Origin: VRUE01 sp963764365
GTDB lineage: Bacteria; Actinomycetota; Thermoleophilia; Solirubrobacterales; 70-9
Direction of reading: 5' to 3'
Assembly (NCBI GenBank): GCA_963764365.1
Contig: CAVXSI010000010.1
Location: 1-64,000 of the forward strand
Length of the DNA stretch: 64,000 bases
Below the pieces are notes generated by a model. That model searched no databases. It was not told the origin of the DNA and saw nothing but the letters and a program-made list of their open reading frames with translations. Shown piece after piece: positions 31,515 to 40,615 of the stretch (positions are counted from its first letter, which is position 1; every line of letters starts with the position of its first letter). The position numbers were made by a program, and so were the translations under genes.

Positions 31515-33477
31515 CGGGCGCTCCTGCCGGAGCAGCGCCCGGTCTCGCCGGCAAGGCCCAGGCCGGCAGCCGCGGCGCCGGCAGTTGGCCCTCTGCGAAC
31601 ATCGCCGCCAGGCCGGTGCGGGCGAAGCCGAGGGCGCTGGGCTCGTAGAGCAGGTAGCGGGGCTGCCAGCGCGGCGAGAACTTGGCGTTGAAGCGGTAGA
31701 GGCTCTCGATCTGGAAGTAGGGATTGGCGAGCGCGACGAGCCGGCCCAGGGTGCGCTCGAAGAGGTTGTCGGGATCGCGCAGCAGGCGCGCAAACGCGGC
31801 GAAGTTCAGCGACATCTCCTCGATCCCGCGCTCGCGCAGCATCTCAATCGAGTTGACGACGAGAAACTCGGTAAGCCCATTGACGCTGCCACGGTCGCGC
31901 CGCATCAGCCCCAGCGAGACGGCGGGCCGCCCATAGCAGGGGGCGAAGTGGAGGAAGCCTCGGGCGGTGCCCCCGGCGTCGTGGGCGACAGCCACCAGGC
32001 TCTCCCGGAGGTGATCGCCGCGCAAGCTGTCGATAGCCATCGAGAAGCCGCGCTCGGGTTCCTCGCCGCGCCAGCGACTCGAGACCCGCTCGAGGTTCTG
32101 CAGCTCCTCCTCGGAGAGCTCGCCCACGGTCCGCAGCGAGACGGTGAGGCCCGCCTTCCGGACTCGCGTCACCGCCTGTCGCACCTTGCGGATCGCCCTG
32201 CCGTCCAGCGAGAAGGAAGCGAGGTCGACGATCGCCTCGTCACCGATGTAGAAGGAGCTGAGGCCGGCGCCGGATGCGAGCTCGGCGAATTCCTCGCTGG
32301 CGCCGACGACGCCTAACGCCAGTCCCCGGCTCTCGGCGAATCCGCAGAGCTCGCGGAGCAGGCGCGGCACCGTCTCCGGTGAGCCGATGGGGTCGCCGGA
32401 GACGAGCAAGGTCCCCGCCTCGACGCGATAGCCGACAAAGGCCTGCCGGCTGCGGTCAAAGAAGTGGTGCTTGTCGGCCCTCAGCTTGAAGAAGCTGAGG
32501 GTGTCGCTGCCGTGGGACTCGACCAGTTCCCGGGCCAGCGGTCGCAGTTCCTCGGGCGGGCGGCCGGCAGACCTCGCGAGCGGCCGGAACAGCTGCCAGG
32601 CGATCGCCAGGGCGCCGCCGCTCCAGAGAAGGAGGAGCGAGGCCGGTACCCACTCGAAGGGGTCGCGGTAGCCGACTGGGCCGGCGGAGAGGGTGAGGAT
32701 GGCTCCCAGCTCCGCTGCCGCGCGGCTGGGATTGAGCCCCGGGTGCCCCCAGTGGGAAACGGCCATCAGGGTAGCCACACTGATCGCGAGGACCGAGATG
32801 GCGATCCCGGCGCTGCGCAGCAGGGGGCCGCGCCAGCCGAGCTCGGTGGGGAGGACGACGAAGGCGCCCCGCCCCCAGACCAGGACCGCTGCCAAGCCCC
32901 AGCAGGCGAGCGCCTCCTCTGCGTCGAGCCCCTTCAGCAGGTTGAGTGCCCCGGCGATCAGCAGGGTGGCGAGCGCGAAGCCCCAGGCGCGTCGCCGGCG
33001 GCGCATCAGGTAGATGCCGAGGATCGTCAGTGCGACACCGGCAGAGAGCGCGAGAGCGTGCGCCGCGACCGGGACCTCGCGGGGCACCAGTTCCAGCAGT
33101 ACCTGCATCCGGGCGTGCAGGTTCGGGGTCAGGGCGGACGTGATGTTGACGACGCCGATCGCGATGGTGCAGGCACCTGCGAGCGGCGCCAGCCAATGTC
33201 CCGGGCGGCGGCTGCGCAGCGGCGTCGGGCGGCGGTGCATGCCGGCGCTCCACGCGGCGCTGTCGCGGAGGCGGGGGAAGAGGTCTCGCCAGTCCTTCCA
33301 GAGCATCCACAGTCCGACCAGGAGCACCCCGAGCACGGAGAGGTGCGGCACCGGCCACCCGGCCAAGAGGGCCAGCGTGGAAGCGCCGATGAGGAAGATC
33401 CCCGCGTGGCACTCGTGAACCCGCAAACCCAGCACATACACGCGCGGACCCAGCTCGTGGCGTTCAATTCGGAGCAA
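31486..33477 (-). CDS. MprF/LysX-like phosphatidylglycerol lysyltransferase (DUF2156) protein
   Basis: 663 aa from TTG 33477 (no SD seen; a GTG about 13 codons later is an alternative). Residues 15-300 are a membrane region with about seven helices. Residues 310-640 match the C-terminal GNAT-like synthase domain: KHHFFDRSRQAFVGYRV, SGDPIGSP, SSFYIGDEAIVDL, GFSMAIDSLRG and MSLNFAAFARLL. Such proteins transfer an amino acid from tRNA to phosphatidylglycerol, reducing surface charge and raising resistance to cationic peptides. The final 40 residues are Pro/Ala-rich. Module between repeat copies 2 and 3. Confidence 0.85.
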   Translation of the reverse strand: MLRIERHELGPRVYVLGLRVHECHAGIFLIGASTLALLAGWPVPHLSVLGVLLVGLWMLWKDWRDLFPRLRDSAAWSAGMHRRPTPLRSRRPGHWLAPLAGACTIAIGVVNITSALTPNLHARMQVLLELVPREVPVAAHALALSAGVALTILGIYLMRRRRRAWGFALATLLIAGALNLLKGLDAEEALACWGLAAVLVWGRGAFVVLPTELGWRGPLLRSAGIAISVLAISVATLMAVSHWGHPGLNPSRAAAELGAILTLSAGPVGYRDPFEWVPASLLLLWSGGALAIAWQLFRPLARSAGRPPEELRPLARELVESHGSDTLSFFKLRADKHHFFDRSRQAFVGYRVEAGTLLVSGDPIGSPETVPRLLRELCGFAESRGLALGVVGASEEFAELASGAGLSSFYIGDEAIVDLASFSLDGRAIRKVRQAVTRVRKAGLTVSLRTVGELSEEELQNLERVSSRWRGEEPERGFSMAIDSLRGDHLRESLVAVAHDAGGTARGFLHFAPCYGRPAVSLGLMRRDRGSVNGLTEFLVVNSIEMLRERGIEEMSLNFAAFARLLRDPDNLFERTLGRLVALANPYFQIESLYRFNAKFSPRWQPRYLLYEPSALGFARTGLAAMFAEGQLPAPRLPAWALPARPGAAPAGAPGDAVGDRHG

Positions 33478-33531
33478 GGGGCGGGGAATATGGCGGTTGA
33501 ACCTAAGGGGGCTCTGAAGGGCGCTGTCGAG

Positions 33532-33589
33532 CCAGCGAGAACGGGTCGCCGCCGATCCGCGCCGCTTGGTTCGCCTTGTGTTCCGCTGG
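33532..33589 (+). repeat. 58-nt intergenic repeat, copy 3
   Basis: Starts CCAGCGAGA and ends CGCTGG, which are perfect inverted complements (CCAGCG/CGCTGG). The 3' block GGTTCGCCTTGTGTTCC is consensus, followed by GGGTACT and a CTGCCTC...GAGGGGCAG hairpin. Confidence 0.75.
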
Positions 33590-33645
33590 GGGTACTGCCT
33601 CGCCGAGGGGCAGGGGGGTTCGGGCCCCCGCGCCGTCGCCGCGCG

Positions 33646-34347
33646 TCACGCCGTCTTGAGGCGCGAGTCGAAGAAGGCGAACACCCGGCGCCAGGCATCG
33701 TCGGCGGCGTCTTCCACGTAGCCGACGTGCAGGGGAAGCAAGACGAGCTTTCCGATCGGGTAGTGGCCCTCCGTCATGAAGCTGTGTCCGGCATCGTCAT
33801 AGACCTTGACGTCGTTCTCGACGCCCAGAGACCGGAGATGGTCGGATAGGCGGTCCGCGTGGTCCGGCCCGAAGACCCTGTCCCTACCGCCGAAGGAAGC
33901 GACGATCGGGCAGGCACCGCGGAGGCTGGCCGGCTCCTTCGGGACTTCGGTGTAGTTGGCCGAGGCGACGCGGACGCCGGGTCGACCGCCCGCCACGTAG
34001 GCGAGGGCGAAGGCGCCGCCCATGCAGAAGCCGATCACCCCGATCCGCTCGCCGTCGACGTCCGCCCGCTCTGCAAGCCACGCCCTCGTCTCGTCGATGC
34101 GGTCGGCGACCCGACCCGGCCTGCCGCTCCTTATCTCCCTGATCGCCCGCGCCAGGCAGATCGCCATCGGTCCGTCGCTGAACAGGTCGGGCATCGCGGC
34201 GACGTAGTCGCGGTCGGCAAATCGGTCGCAGGCTGCCCGGATCTCGGGTCGATCGCCGATCGCCTCGTGCAGCACGACGATGCCTGGGAACACGCCACCC
34301 CCGCTCGGTCGCGCCACCGCTCCCTTGAGCACGCCTCCGTCCGGCAA
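33646..34347 (-). CDS. dienelactone hydrolase family protein
   Basis: 233 aa from TTG 34347; a longer open frame upstream has no ATG/GTG, and GTG 34332 is an alternative. FPGIVVLHEAIG near the start, nucleophile elbow GFCMGG with Cys about 105 (DLH uses Cys), Asp in GGRDRVFGPDH, His in DDAGHSFM. Dienelactone hydrolase cleaves the lactone in chlorocatechol breakdown; many relatives are general carboxyl-ester hydrolases. The start lies 62 nt below repeat copy 4, so the promoter or N-terminus may have been reshaped by the repeat. A one-gene module. Confidence 0.87.
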   Translation of the reverse strand: MPDGGVLKGAVARPSGGGVFPGIVVLHEAIGDRPEIRAACDRFADRDYVAAMPDLFSDGPMAICLARAIREIRSGRPGRVADRIDETRAWLAERADVDGERIGVIGFCMGGAFALAYVAGGRPGVRVASANYTEVPKEPASLRGACPIVASFGGRDRVFGPDHADRLSDHLRSLGVENDVKVYDDAGHSFMTEGHYPIGKLVLLPLHVGYVEDAADDAWRRVFAFFDSRLKTA

Positions 34348-34408
34348 CTCCGTCTCGAAGTCCGCTGCTACCCGACGGAAATCCTCCCATACGCGGATGC
34401 GAGGGCCT

Positions 34409-34466
34409 ACAGAGAGATCATTCTCGGCTCGATCCGCGCCGCGTGGTTCGCCTTGTGTTCCCCTGG
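34409..34466 (+). repeat. 58-nt intergenic repeat, copy 4
   Basis: ACAGAGAGA at positions 1-9, then variable, then CGATCCGCGCCGCGTGG, GGTTCGCCTTGTGTTCC and CTGGGGGTACT. Exactly 58 nt between motif ends although its terminal arms no longer pair. Followed by a CTGGACGCGCCAG hairpin. Confidence 0.75.
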
Positions 34467-34498
34467 GGGTACTGGACGCGCCAGGTCACGTGGGGCCG

Positions 34499-35836
34499 TC
34501 AGGCCGCTGCCGCGAGAAGGTGCCAGCTGCCCGGCACGCCCTTCAGCGCGGTGTCTTCTCGGTCGCTGAACTCGAGGCCGGATCCCGCAACCAGATCCCG
34601 AACGGTGCTGGAGACGAGCACCTCGCCCGCAGCGGCCCTCGCGGCGATTCGGGCAGCGATATGGACTGCAATTCCGCCGATATCGTCTCCCATCTCCTCG
34701 ACCTCACCGGTATGAACGCCCGCCCGGATCTCCAGCCCAATGCCCCGCAGATCCTCGATCACCGCTTGGGCAAAGCGGATCGCTCTGCCCGGGCCGTCGA
34801 AGGAGGCGAAGAATCCATCACCGGTCGTGTTTAGCTCGGTGCCGCGGAATTCGCCCAGCCGCCGCCGGACCAGCGCCTGGTGGCGCTCGAGCAGGCGTTT
34901 CCAGTCCTGGTCGCCGAGAGTTGCCGCCCGTTCGGTCGATCCGACAATGTCGGTGAACACGATCGTCGCCAACATCCGCTCTGGTTCGGGTGGGGCCCCG
35001 AGCTTGTGGATGAACGACTTGGTCTCGGCCAGCACGAAGTCGTTGGAGTCCGAGGTGGCCCACGAATAGCCGTCGATCAGCCCTGGAATCTCCTTCATCG
35101 TCACATCGTGCATCCGTTCCGCGACGTACTCGGCACATCCCGCCGATTGCGCTCGGTGCAGGATCAGCGCCGGCGTCCGGACCGCCGGCAACACGTCGCT
35201 GACGTCCCCTTCCATCTGCATGCGCTGAAACGCCACAGCGGCGCCCGGACTCGCGCTCCGCCGCATGTGGTGGACGAACCACGCCGTCACGTTCTCCTGC
35301 TCGGCGAGCGTCGGGCTGTAATCGCGCAGATAGCCTTCGAGGAACTCGGTGTCACCCCATCCGTCAGCGACCTTCCGCAGCCACCGTCCCCACTCCTGTT
35401 CACTGCGGGCCCAGGGATAGTCGGGCCCGCGCTTGCCCTTTGCCTGGGGGTCGTACATCGTCAGGCCGAGAGTTCGCTCGGGGTAGGTCGCGGCGAAGAG
35501 CGTCGAGATGCGCGTCCCCTCGTGGGCTGCCCACAGCAAAGCCCGATCCGATTCGGCGGCGTCCATGGCCGCCCGGACATCGTCCATGCGAGCCTCCAGC
35601 GTTGGCACCTCGCGAACCCGATCCGAGAGCCCGGTGCCACGCTTGTCGAACATCACCACACGCGCGAGCCCACCTAGGCCCCAGAGGAAATCGGCCAGCA
35701 ACGGCTGCTCCCAGACCGACGAGAGATCCGAGAGACTGCCGCGGATCAGGACGAGGTCGACTGGGCCGCTTCCGAACACCTGAAACGCGACGCTGACGTC
35801 GGCGCTTCTCGCGTACTGGGTTTCGGGAACCTTCAC
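34499..35836 (-). CDS. alpha/beta-hydrolase-like domain fused to class III adenylate/guanylate cyclase
   Basis: 445 aa from ATG 35836. Residues 1-270 are an alpha/beta-hydrolase-like domain (VLIRGSLSDL, MFDKRGTGLSD, LFAATYPERT), but the nucleophile elbow reads AAHEG at 103-107 in place of GxSxG, so it is probably a sensory pseudo-enzyme. Residues 283-445 are the cyclase: IVFTDIVGSTERA with the metal Asp, TTGDGFFASFDGPGRAI with the second Asp, and IRAGVHTGEVE. It would make cAMP or cGMP in the cytoplasm on binding a ligand. Such fusions are common in actinobacteria and mycobacteria. Module between copies 4 and 5. Confidence 0.88.
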   Translation of the reverse strand: MKVPETQYARSADVSVAFQVFGSGPVDLVLIRGSLSDLSSVWEQPLLADFLWGLGGLARVVMFDKRGTGLSDRVREVPTLEARMDDVRAAMDAAESDRALLWAAHEGTRISTLFAATYPERTLGLTMYDPQAKGKRGPDYPWARSEQEWGRWLRKVADGWGDTEFLEGYLRDYSPTLAEQENVTAWFVHHMRRSASPGAAVAFQRMQMEGDVSDVLPAVRTPALILHRAQSAGCAEYVAERMHDVTMKEIPGLIDGYSWATSDSNDFVLAETKSFIHKLGAPPEPERMLATIVFTDIVGSTERAATLGDQDWKRLLERHQALVRRRLGEFRGTELNTTGDGFFASFDGPGRAIRFAQAVIEDLRGIGLEIRAGVHTGEVEEMGDDIGGIAVHIAARIAARAAAGEVLVSSTVRDLVAGSGLEFSDREDTALKGVPGSWHLLAAAA

Positions 35837-36005
35837 TTTGGCTGGCTGCTCCTCAATGGGATCCGATTTTCGCGCTCGCGTTGCTCACCCGCATCATCGC
35901 CGGGTTCGAGGATCCAATGCAACCGACCCGGGCAAGGAGCCCGCTAGCTGGATCCGGGGTCGGGTGCCCGGCCGAGCTATCGAGTTCCGGCCTATGCTTT
36001 CGGGC

Positions 36006-36077
36006 ATGACCGAGCGCGTCGCCATCGACAGGCGCTCTTCGGACCTCGAGCAGGCCGCCAAGGGCGGCGCCGGCTGA
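36006..36077 (+). CDS. possible 23-aa coupled leader ORF
   Basis: ATG 36006 opens 23 codons whose TGA overlaps the ATG of the arginase-family gene by one base (TGATG). No clear SD. It could only serve translational coupling; it may equally be chance, as the 239-nt gap upstream holds nothing else recognisable. Confidence 0.25.
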   Translation: MTERVAIDRRSSDLEQAAKGGAG

Positions 36078-37060
36078 TGGGTGCTTCGCCCGCAGAGCCA
36101 TCGGAGCCGTTGCTGGACCCAGCCCCCCGCACCTTCTTCGGCGCGCCTGTCATAACCGGGATCGACTGCCTGAGCGCGGACGTGGCGTTCCTCGGCGTGC
36201 CCTACGACGGCGGCACCCCGCAGCCGGGGCTGCCGACCGGTCAGCGTGGGGGCCCGGCCGCGGTCCGCGAGGCGAGCCGAGAGCAGTTCGACTACCCGCG
36301 GGTGGCCGCCGGGGCCGCGGATCCCGGGGCCGCGGGCTGGTACGACATCGAGGCCGACCGCGACTATCTGGTGGGGGTGACGATGGCCGACCTCGGCGAC
36401 GTCGCGATCCAGGGCTCAGACACCGAGGGGAATTATGCTCGGATCACCGCTGCGGCGAGGGGGGTCGTCGAGCGCGGAGCGCTCATGGTCGCCGTCGGCG
36501 GGGACCACTCGATCAGCCTTCCGCTGGGCCTCGGGATGGAGCCCGTCGGGGACCTTGATGTGGTCCACGTCGATGCACACGCTGACTTCCTCGACGACCT
36601 GGAGGGAGCCCGCCTAACCGGTGCCAGCCAGCTGCGCCGGTTGGCGGAGCTGCCCTTCGTTGGCAGCGTGACGGCACTTGGCCTGCGCAACGTCGACCGC
36701 TCCGAGGTCGAGGGTCTCCGAGACCATGGGGGGCGGTGGGCGACCAGCCTCGAAGTGCTGGAGAGAGGTCCGGAGGCTGTGGTCGGCGAGACCGTTCCCG
36801 AGGCCGAGTCGCTGTACGTCTCGATCGATCTCGACGTCCTCGACTCATCCGTCGCACCCGGACACTCGCTCCCCGAGCCGGGAGGGATCGACTACCGGGC
36901 GTTGAGGGGGCTCTTGGCAGCCGTCGCCCGCCGGGGGAGGGTGGCCGGTTTCGATGTCGTCGAGCTGAACCCGGCCCGCGACCCATCCGGGACTACGGCA
37001 CGGACTGTCGCCTGGATCGTCACGCACTTTCTCGGTGAGATCTTCGCTGCTCAACGTTGA
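36077..37060 (+). CDS. agmatinase/arginase family ureohydrolase
   Basis: 327 aa from ATG 36077. The dimanganese motifs are present in order: GGDHSISLP (about residue 140), VDAHADFLDD (about 165) and SIDLDVLDSSVAPG (about 255), with AFLGVPYDGGTPQPGLPTGQRGGPAAVRE in front and a C-terminal FDVVELNPARD. The family hydrolyses guanidino compounds (agmatine, arginine, guanidinobutyrate, formiminoglutamate) to urea and an amine. The substrate is not fixed by these motifs. Only plus-strand gene in the stretch between repeat copies 3 and 5; ends 36 nt before copy 5. Confidence 0.9.
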   Translation: MGASPAEPSEPLLDPAPRTFFGAPVITGIDCLSADVAFLGVPYDGGTPQPGLPTGQRGGPAAVREASREQFDYPRVAAGAADPGAAGWYDIEADRDYLVGVTMADLGDVAIQGSDTEGNYARITAAARGVVERGALMVAVGGDHSISLPLGLGMEPVGDLDVVHVDAHADFLDDLEGARLTGASQLRRLAELPFVGSVTALGLRNVDRSEVEGLRDHGGRWATSLEVLERGPEAVVGETVPEAESLYVSIDLDVLDSSVAPGHSLPEPGGIDYRALRGLLAAVARRGRVAGFDVVELNPARDPSGTTARTVAWIVTHFLGEIFAAQR

Positions 37061-37095
37061 GCAGCGCCCAGCTCGTCGCCGTGGGCGCTCCCCCG

Positions 37096-37153
37096 CCAGC
37101 GAGATCGGCCCGCCTGTGACCCGCGCCGCGTGGTTCGACTTGTGTTCCGCTGG
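37096..37153 (+). repeat. 58-nt intergenic repeat, copy 5
   Basis: CCAGCGAGATCGG at the left and TTCCGCTGG at the right; CCAGCG/CGCTGG pair perfectly and flanking CCCCC/GGG could extend the stem across a bulged G. Carries the CCGCGCCGCGTGGTTCG block and GGGTACT. Lies between two convergent genes. Confidence 0.8.
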
Positions 37154-37166
37154 GGGTACTCCGAGG

Positions 37167-37186
37167 CCGGCCAGTCGCCGGGTTTT
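37167..37186 (+). terminator. weak terminator after repeat copy 5
   Basis: CCGGC, loop CAGTC, GCCGG, then GTTTT. It follows the repeat by 14 nt, as the stronger terminator does after the split copy. Confidence 0.5.
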
Positions 37187-37215
37187 CCTACTCACTCCCC
37201 GGTACCGAATCGTCG

Positions 37216-37662
37216 CTATCTGCCGGTCGCGCCGGCTTCCAGGTTGGCGCGCAGCGTGCGATGGTAAGAGGCGAGCTGTCGCTTGAGCATGAACCGTGCG
37301 ATCGGTTGCGCGATCCGCGGGATGCCGCGCATCTCGCCCTCGATCAGGCAGTTCACCTGCGTTCCCGAGCCGCTCGGTGAGAACGACCAGGTTCCATCGA
37401 TCGCATGCGGCCCCTCGACGACGTGAACATGGACCCGGTGGGGCCGATCGAAGACCGTGAACTCGACGATCTGCTCGAACTCCTTGGCGCGAGGCGGCTT
37501 CGTACGCTCGCGCACCCGGGTCCCGAGGCGCGGGGGTCCCGCGGTGAGCGGTTCGACCGACGTCTTCGAAGTCTGCCAGTCGGCCAGCTTGGAGGGGTCG
37601 GTCAGGTAGTCGAAGACGAGCTCGGGAGGCCTGTCGGCGCTGAACCTCTGCTCAATCCGCAT
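37216..37662 (-). CDS. SRPBCC-family (polyketide cyclase/START-like) protein
   Basis: 148 aa from ATG 37662. Begins RIEQRFSADRPPELVFDYLTDPSKLADW, the common opening of SRPBCC proteins, with alternating strands after (EQIVEFTVFDRPHRVHVHVVEG, GTWSFSPSGSGTQVNCLIEGE) and a long C-terminal helix. These helix-grip domains bind hydrophobic ligands; a specific role cannot be read. It is followed upstream on the same strand by a response regulator 33 nt away, so it may belong to that operon's end. Confidence 0.8.
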   Translation of the reverse strand: MRIEQRFSADRPPELVFDYLTDPSKLADWQTSKTSVEPLTAGPPRLGTRVRERTKPPRAKEFEQIVEFTVFDRPHRVHVHVVEGPHAIDGTWSFSPSGSGTQVNCLIEGEMRGIPRIAQPIARFMLKRQLASYHRTLRANLEAGATGR

Positions 37663-37695
37663 CGGGCTTCCACCTGGTGGCTTGTGGCGTGTCGC

Positions 37696-38358
37696 TCATG
37701 GCATGTGCCCTTCTTCTCTCGCGTTGCCCATTCCGGCCTCGCGGGCCTTGACGATCGCGCCGGCGCGATCGGTCACCTGGAGCTTGTTGAAGACGTTGGA
37801 AACATGGTTGCGGACCGTCTTCAGGCTGAGCACCAACTGCTCGGCGATCGCCTGGTTGTTACGGCCCTGCGCGATCAGCTCCAGTACCTCGCGTTCGCGC
37901 GCGGTCAGCTCCGGGAAGGCCTCCGTGCTCGCCGAGGAGAAGTAGCCGATCAGGCGCCGAGCGATCGCCGGGCCGAAGATCGCCTCGCCGGAGGCGATCG
38001 AGCGGATCGCCCGCGTCACCTCCTCCTGGTCGGAGCCCTTGAGCAGGTAGCCGCGCGCCCCGGCACGCATCGCGGCGAAGACCGAGTCGTCGTCCTCGAA
38101 CATGGTCAGCACGAGAATCCCCACGGCGGGCTCGACGGCGTTGATCTGGCGAGTTGCCTCGATCCCGTTCAGGCCCGGCATACGTAGGTCCATCAGCACC
38201 ACGGCCGGCTTGCGCTCCAGCGCCATGGCGACCGCAGCCTCACCGTCGGCGGCTTCGCCGACCAGCTCGATGTCGGGGACGCCGTCGAGGAGGGCACGCA
38301 GGCCCTGGCGGAAGACGGGGTGGTCGTCGGCGACGATGACTGAGATCGGTGCGGTCAC
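37696..38358 (-). CDS. NarL-family response regulator
   Basis: 220 aa from GTG 38358, which overlaps the kinase stop codon (GTGA). Receiver domain: ADDHPVFRQGLRALL, phosphorylation Asp in VVLMDLRMPG (about residue 56), LTMFEDDDS, Lys in YLLKGS. LuxR-type helix-turn-helix at about 150-205: LTAREREVLELIAQGRNNQAIAEQL and VRNHVSNVFNKL. Cognate partner of the kinase encoded just upstream. Its targets are unknown. Confidence 0.93.
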   Translation of the reverse strand: MTAPISVIVADDHPVFRQGLRALLDGVPDIELVGEAADGEAAVAMALERKPAVVLMDLRMPGLNGIEATRQINAVEPAVGILVLTMFEDDDSVFAAMRAGARGYLLKGSDQEEVTRAIRSIASGEAIFGPAIARRLIGYFSSASTEAFPELTAREREVLELIAQGRNNQAIAEQLVLSLKTVRNHVSNVFNKLQVTDRAGAIVKAREAGMGNAREEGHMP

Positions 38359-40433
38359 GGTCCCTCGATGGGTAGCTCCGCACGGATCAGGGTGCCGCCT
38401 CCCGGGCGCTCCCGGATCACCAGTTCCCCGCGCAGCTCCGACGCGCGCTCCCGCATCGAGGTCAGGCCGACGCCGGCGCTCCGCGAGCCCATGCCGCGAC
38501 CGTCGTCGGTGACCTCGACGATCAGCGCGTCCGCGAGCGTGAGCTCGACGAGGCAGCGGTGGGCGCCGGCGTGCCGAAACACGTTGGTCAGGGCCTCGGT
38601 CGCGATCCGGTAGGCCGCCACCTCGACGGCCGCCGGCAGCGGCGGGAGATCCGAGGCCTCGACGCTCACCGAGAGGCCATCTCCGCCGGCCGAGAGGCGC
38701 GCGGCCTGCTCGCGCAGCGCCCCGACCAGGCCGAGCTCGTCGAGTGCCGGAGGGCGCAGGTCATAGACCACCCTGCGGATGTCGGCGATCGCATCTTGAG
38801 TCTCGGTGCGGAGCTCGCCCAGCACCGTCTCGATCTCGGGATCCCTCGCTTTGGATCTGGCCGCGTCGAGCTGCATCGCCATTCCCGCCAGCGCGGGTCC
38901 CAGCCCGTCGTGAAGGTCGCGCCGCAGCCGCCGGCGCTCCTCCTCCCGCGCGCTCACCAGGCGCTCCCGCGAGCGCTGCAGGTCGGCGTTGAGACGCACC
39001 GCGTGGACCGCAGGTCCGGCGTGCTGGGCGAGGTCCTCGAGCAAGCGCTCGTCGGCTGCCCCCAGTTGCCGGCCCGGCGGGACCTGGACGACGAGGCTGC
39101 CCAGCCTCTCGCCGTTGTAGATCAGCGGCACCCGCCGCAGCTCGCCGCTTCCCTCGCTGCCGTGCGCGGCGACCAGCTCCGCACCCCCGTCGCGATCGAA
39201 CTCCACGGCGACGTGGCGAAGGCGGAGCGCCTCGGCGACGGAATCGACCACCGTCTGCACGACTTGCCCGGGGGCGAGGGTGTCCTGAAGCCTCTCGCCG
39301 AGCCTGGTCAGCGCCGCGTACGGGTCGGACCGATCGCCGTAGACCCAGCGGTCGGCGCGGCGCTGAAGGCGTATCCGCACGGGCTGGACCCCGGCCGCGA
39401 CCAGACCGGCGGCGAGGACTCCGGCGATGCCCTTCTGGTTGATCAGGGCATTGAGGGCGCCGACGATTGCGACGTAGGCGATGATGATGCAGGCCGTCAG
39501 CGTCCCGTAGACCAGGGTTCGGTTGATGACCAGCTCGATGTCGAAGAGCCGGTAGCGGAGAATCCCGATCGCGATCGCGGCGAGGATCGCGACCAGCATC
39601 GTCCAGATGAGAACGCCGGTGATCACGTCGGTGACCGGGCCTTCGGCGACCACCACGCCGGTCAGCGCGCAGAGCAGCAGCGTCAGCGGAATCAGCATCG
39701 CCGCGTAGGTGAACCAGAGGAGCTGCAGCCGCTCGGAGCCGGCGGCGCGGCGCAGCCGGCTGCGCACCGCGAAGAAGGCGGCGAACAGGCTCAGCAGGAC
39801 CCCGAGGTAGAAGGGGACCCAGACCCACTCAAGCGAGCTGGGGTAGGTGGGCAGCGGCTTGCCGACCTCTTCGAAGGGCGGGTCGAACGCTCCGGGGTGC
39901 AGGGCAAAGCCCAGCTCGAGCCCGAGGTAGGCGATCGCCGTGGCGATCACCACCTTGCGCCAGCGCGGCGAAGGCAGGTGCCCGTCGGGGAAGACGAAGG
40001 CGATCGCCATCAGCCCGACGTACAACCCGGGCCAGTCGATCGCCTTCCACAGGGTGGCCCACTCTGCCCCGGGCAGGCTGCCCGGGTGGCTGATCTCCCC
40101 GTAGTAGGCGTAGGGAGTTGCCAGGGCCAGGGTGGCGAGCACGCCTCCGTTTGCCAGCAGCAGCCAGCCGATCAGGTTCTCCGGCCGGCGCAGGCGGACG
40201 AGGACGCCGAGCCCGGCGCTGGTCAGCGCGATCGGGACGACGAGGATGCTGAAGCCGCCGTCGGAGCCATGCAGGGGCAGCGCGGCGATCAGGGCGATCG
40301 CGAAGCCGCAGATCCCGGCGACGGCCGCGAAGCAGGCCCAGGCGCCGATCTCCTGCCGCCGGCTGGCGCCGGCGGGGACCGCGGCCTCCGGCTCTCTCAC
40401 GGCTTTCGAGATCGCCTCCATGGGCCGGGTCAT
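38355..40433 (-). CDS. membrane sensor histidine kinase, HisKA_3 (NarX/DegS) type
   Basis: 692 aa from ATG 40433, chosen because GGGGGA lies upstream; the frame runs open to 40496. About eight membrane helices fill residues 25-330, then a GAF-like domain (about 370-470), a coiled segment, and the phospho-acceptor EEERRRLRRDLHDGLGPAL with His about 503. The HATPase_c domain shows ATEALTNVFRHAG and TDDGRGMG. The many-helix input domain is like that of 7TM/8TM kinases sensing membrane state. Pairs with the NarL-type regulator by a 4-nt overlap. Confidence 0.92.
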   Translation of the reverse strand: MTRPMEAISKAVREPEAAVPAGASRRQEIGAWACFAAVAGICGFAIALIAALPLHGSDGGFSILVVPIALTSAGLGVLVRLRRPENLIGWLLLANGGVLATLALATPYAYYGEISHPGSLPGAEWATLWKAIDWPGLYVGLMAIAFVFPDGHLPSPRWRKVVIATAIAYLGLELGFALHPGAFDPPFEEVGKPLPTYPSSLEWVWVPFYLGVLLSLFAAFFAVRSRLRRAAGSERLQLLWFTYAAMLIPLTLLLCALTGVVVAEGPVTDVITGVLIWTMLVAILAAIAIGILRYRLFDIELVINRTLVYGTLTACIIIAYVAIVGALNALINQKGIAGVLAAGLVAAGVQPVRIRLQRRADRWVYGDRSDPYAALTRLGERLQDTLAPGQVVQTVVDSVAEALRLRHVAVEFDRDGGAELVAAHGSEGSGELRRVPLIYNGERLGSLVVQVPPGRQLGAADERLLEDLAQHAGPAVHAVRLNADLQRSRERLVSAREEERRRLRRDLHDGLGPALAGMAMQLDAARSKARDPEIETVLGELRTETQDAIADIRRVVYDLRPPALDELGLVGALREQAARLSAGGDGLSVSVEASDLPPLPAAVEVAAYRIATEALTNVFRHAGAHRCLVELTLADALIVEVTDDGRGMGSRSAGVGLTSMRERASELRGELVIRERPGGGTLIRAELPIEGP

Positions 40434-40615
40434 TGTCCATTCCCCCGGCACGGTTGTCACCCCGGCGAAGCCGATTTCCCGACTCCTGCGGGACATTTGA
40501 CCCAGGTCGATTTCCCGGGCGGATCGAGCCCTGGTGCCCTTGTCGGTGGGACGGCCGGGGTTCGATCGTGCCCCCAGTAGCCGCGAACGGCGCGGCGCGA
40601 GCGAGAGGAGGCACG

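Noticed and set aside
38559..40580. A 673-residue plus-strand frame
   Set aside because: Shadow of the histidine kinase gene, which has full kinase motifs on the minus strand.
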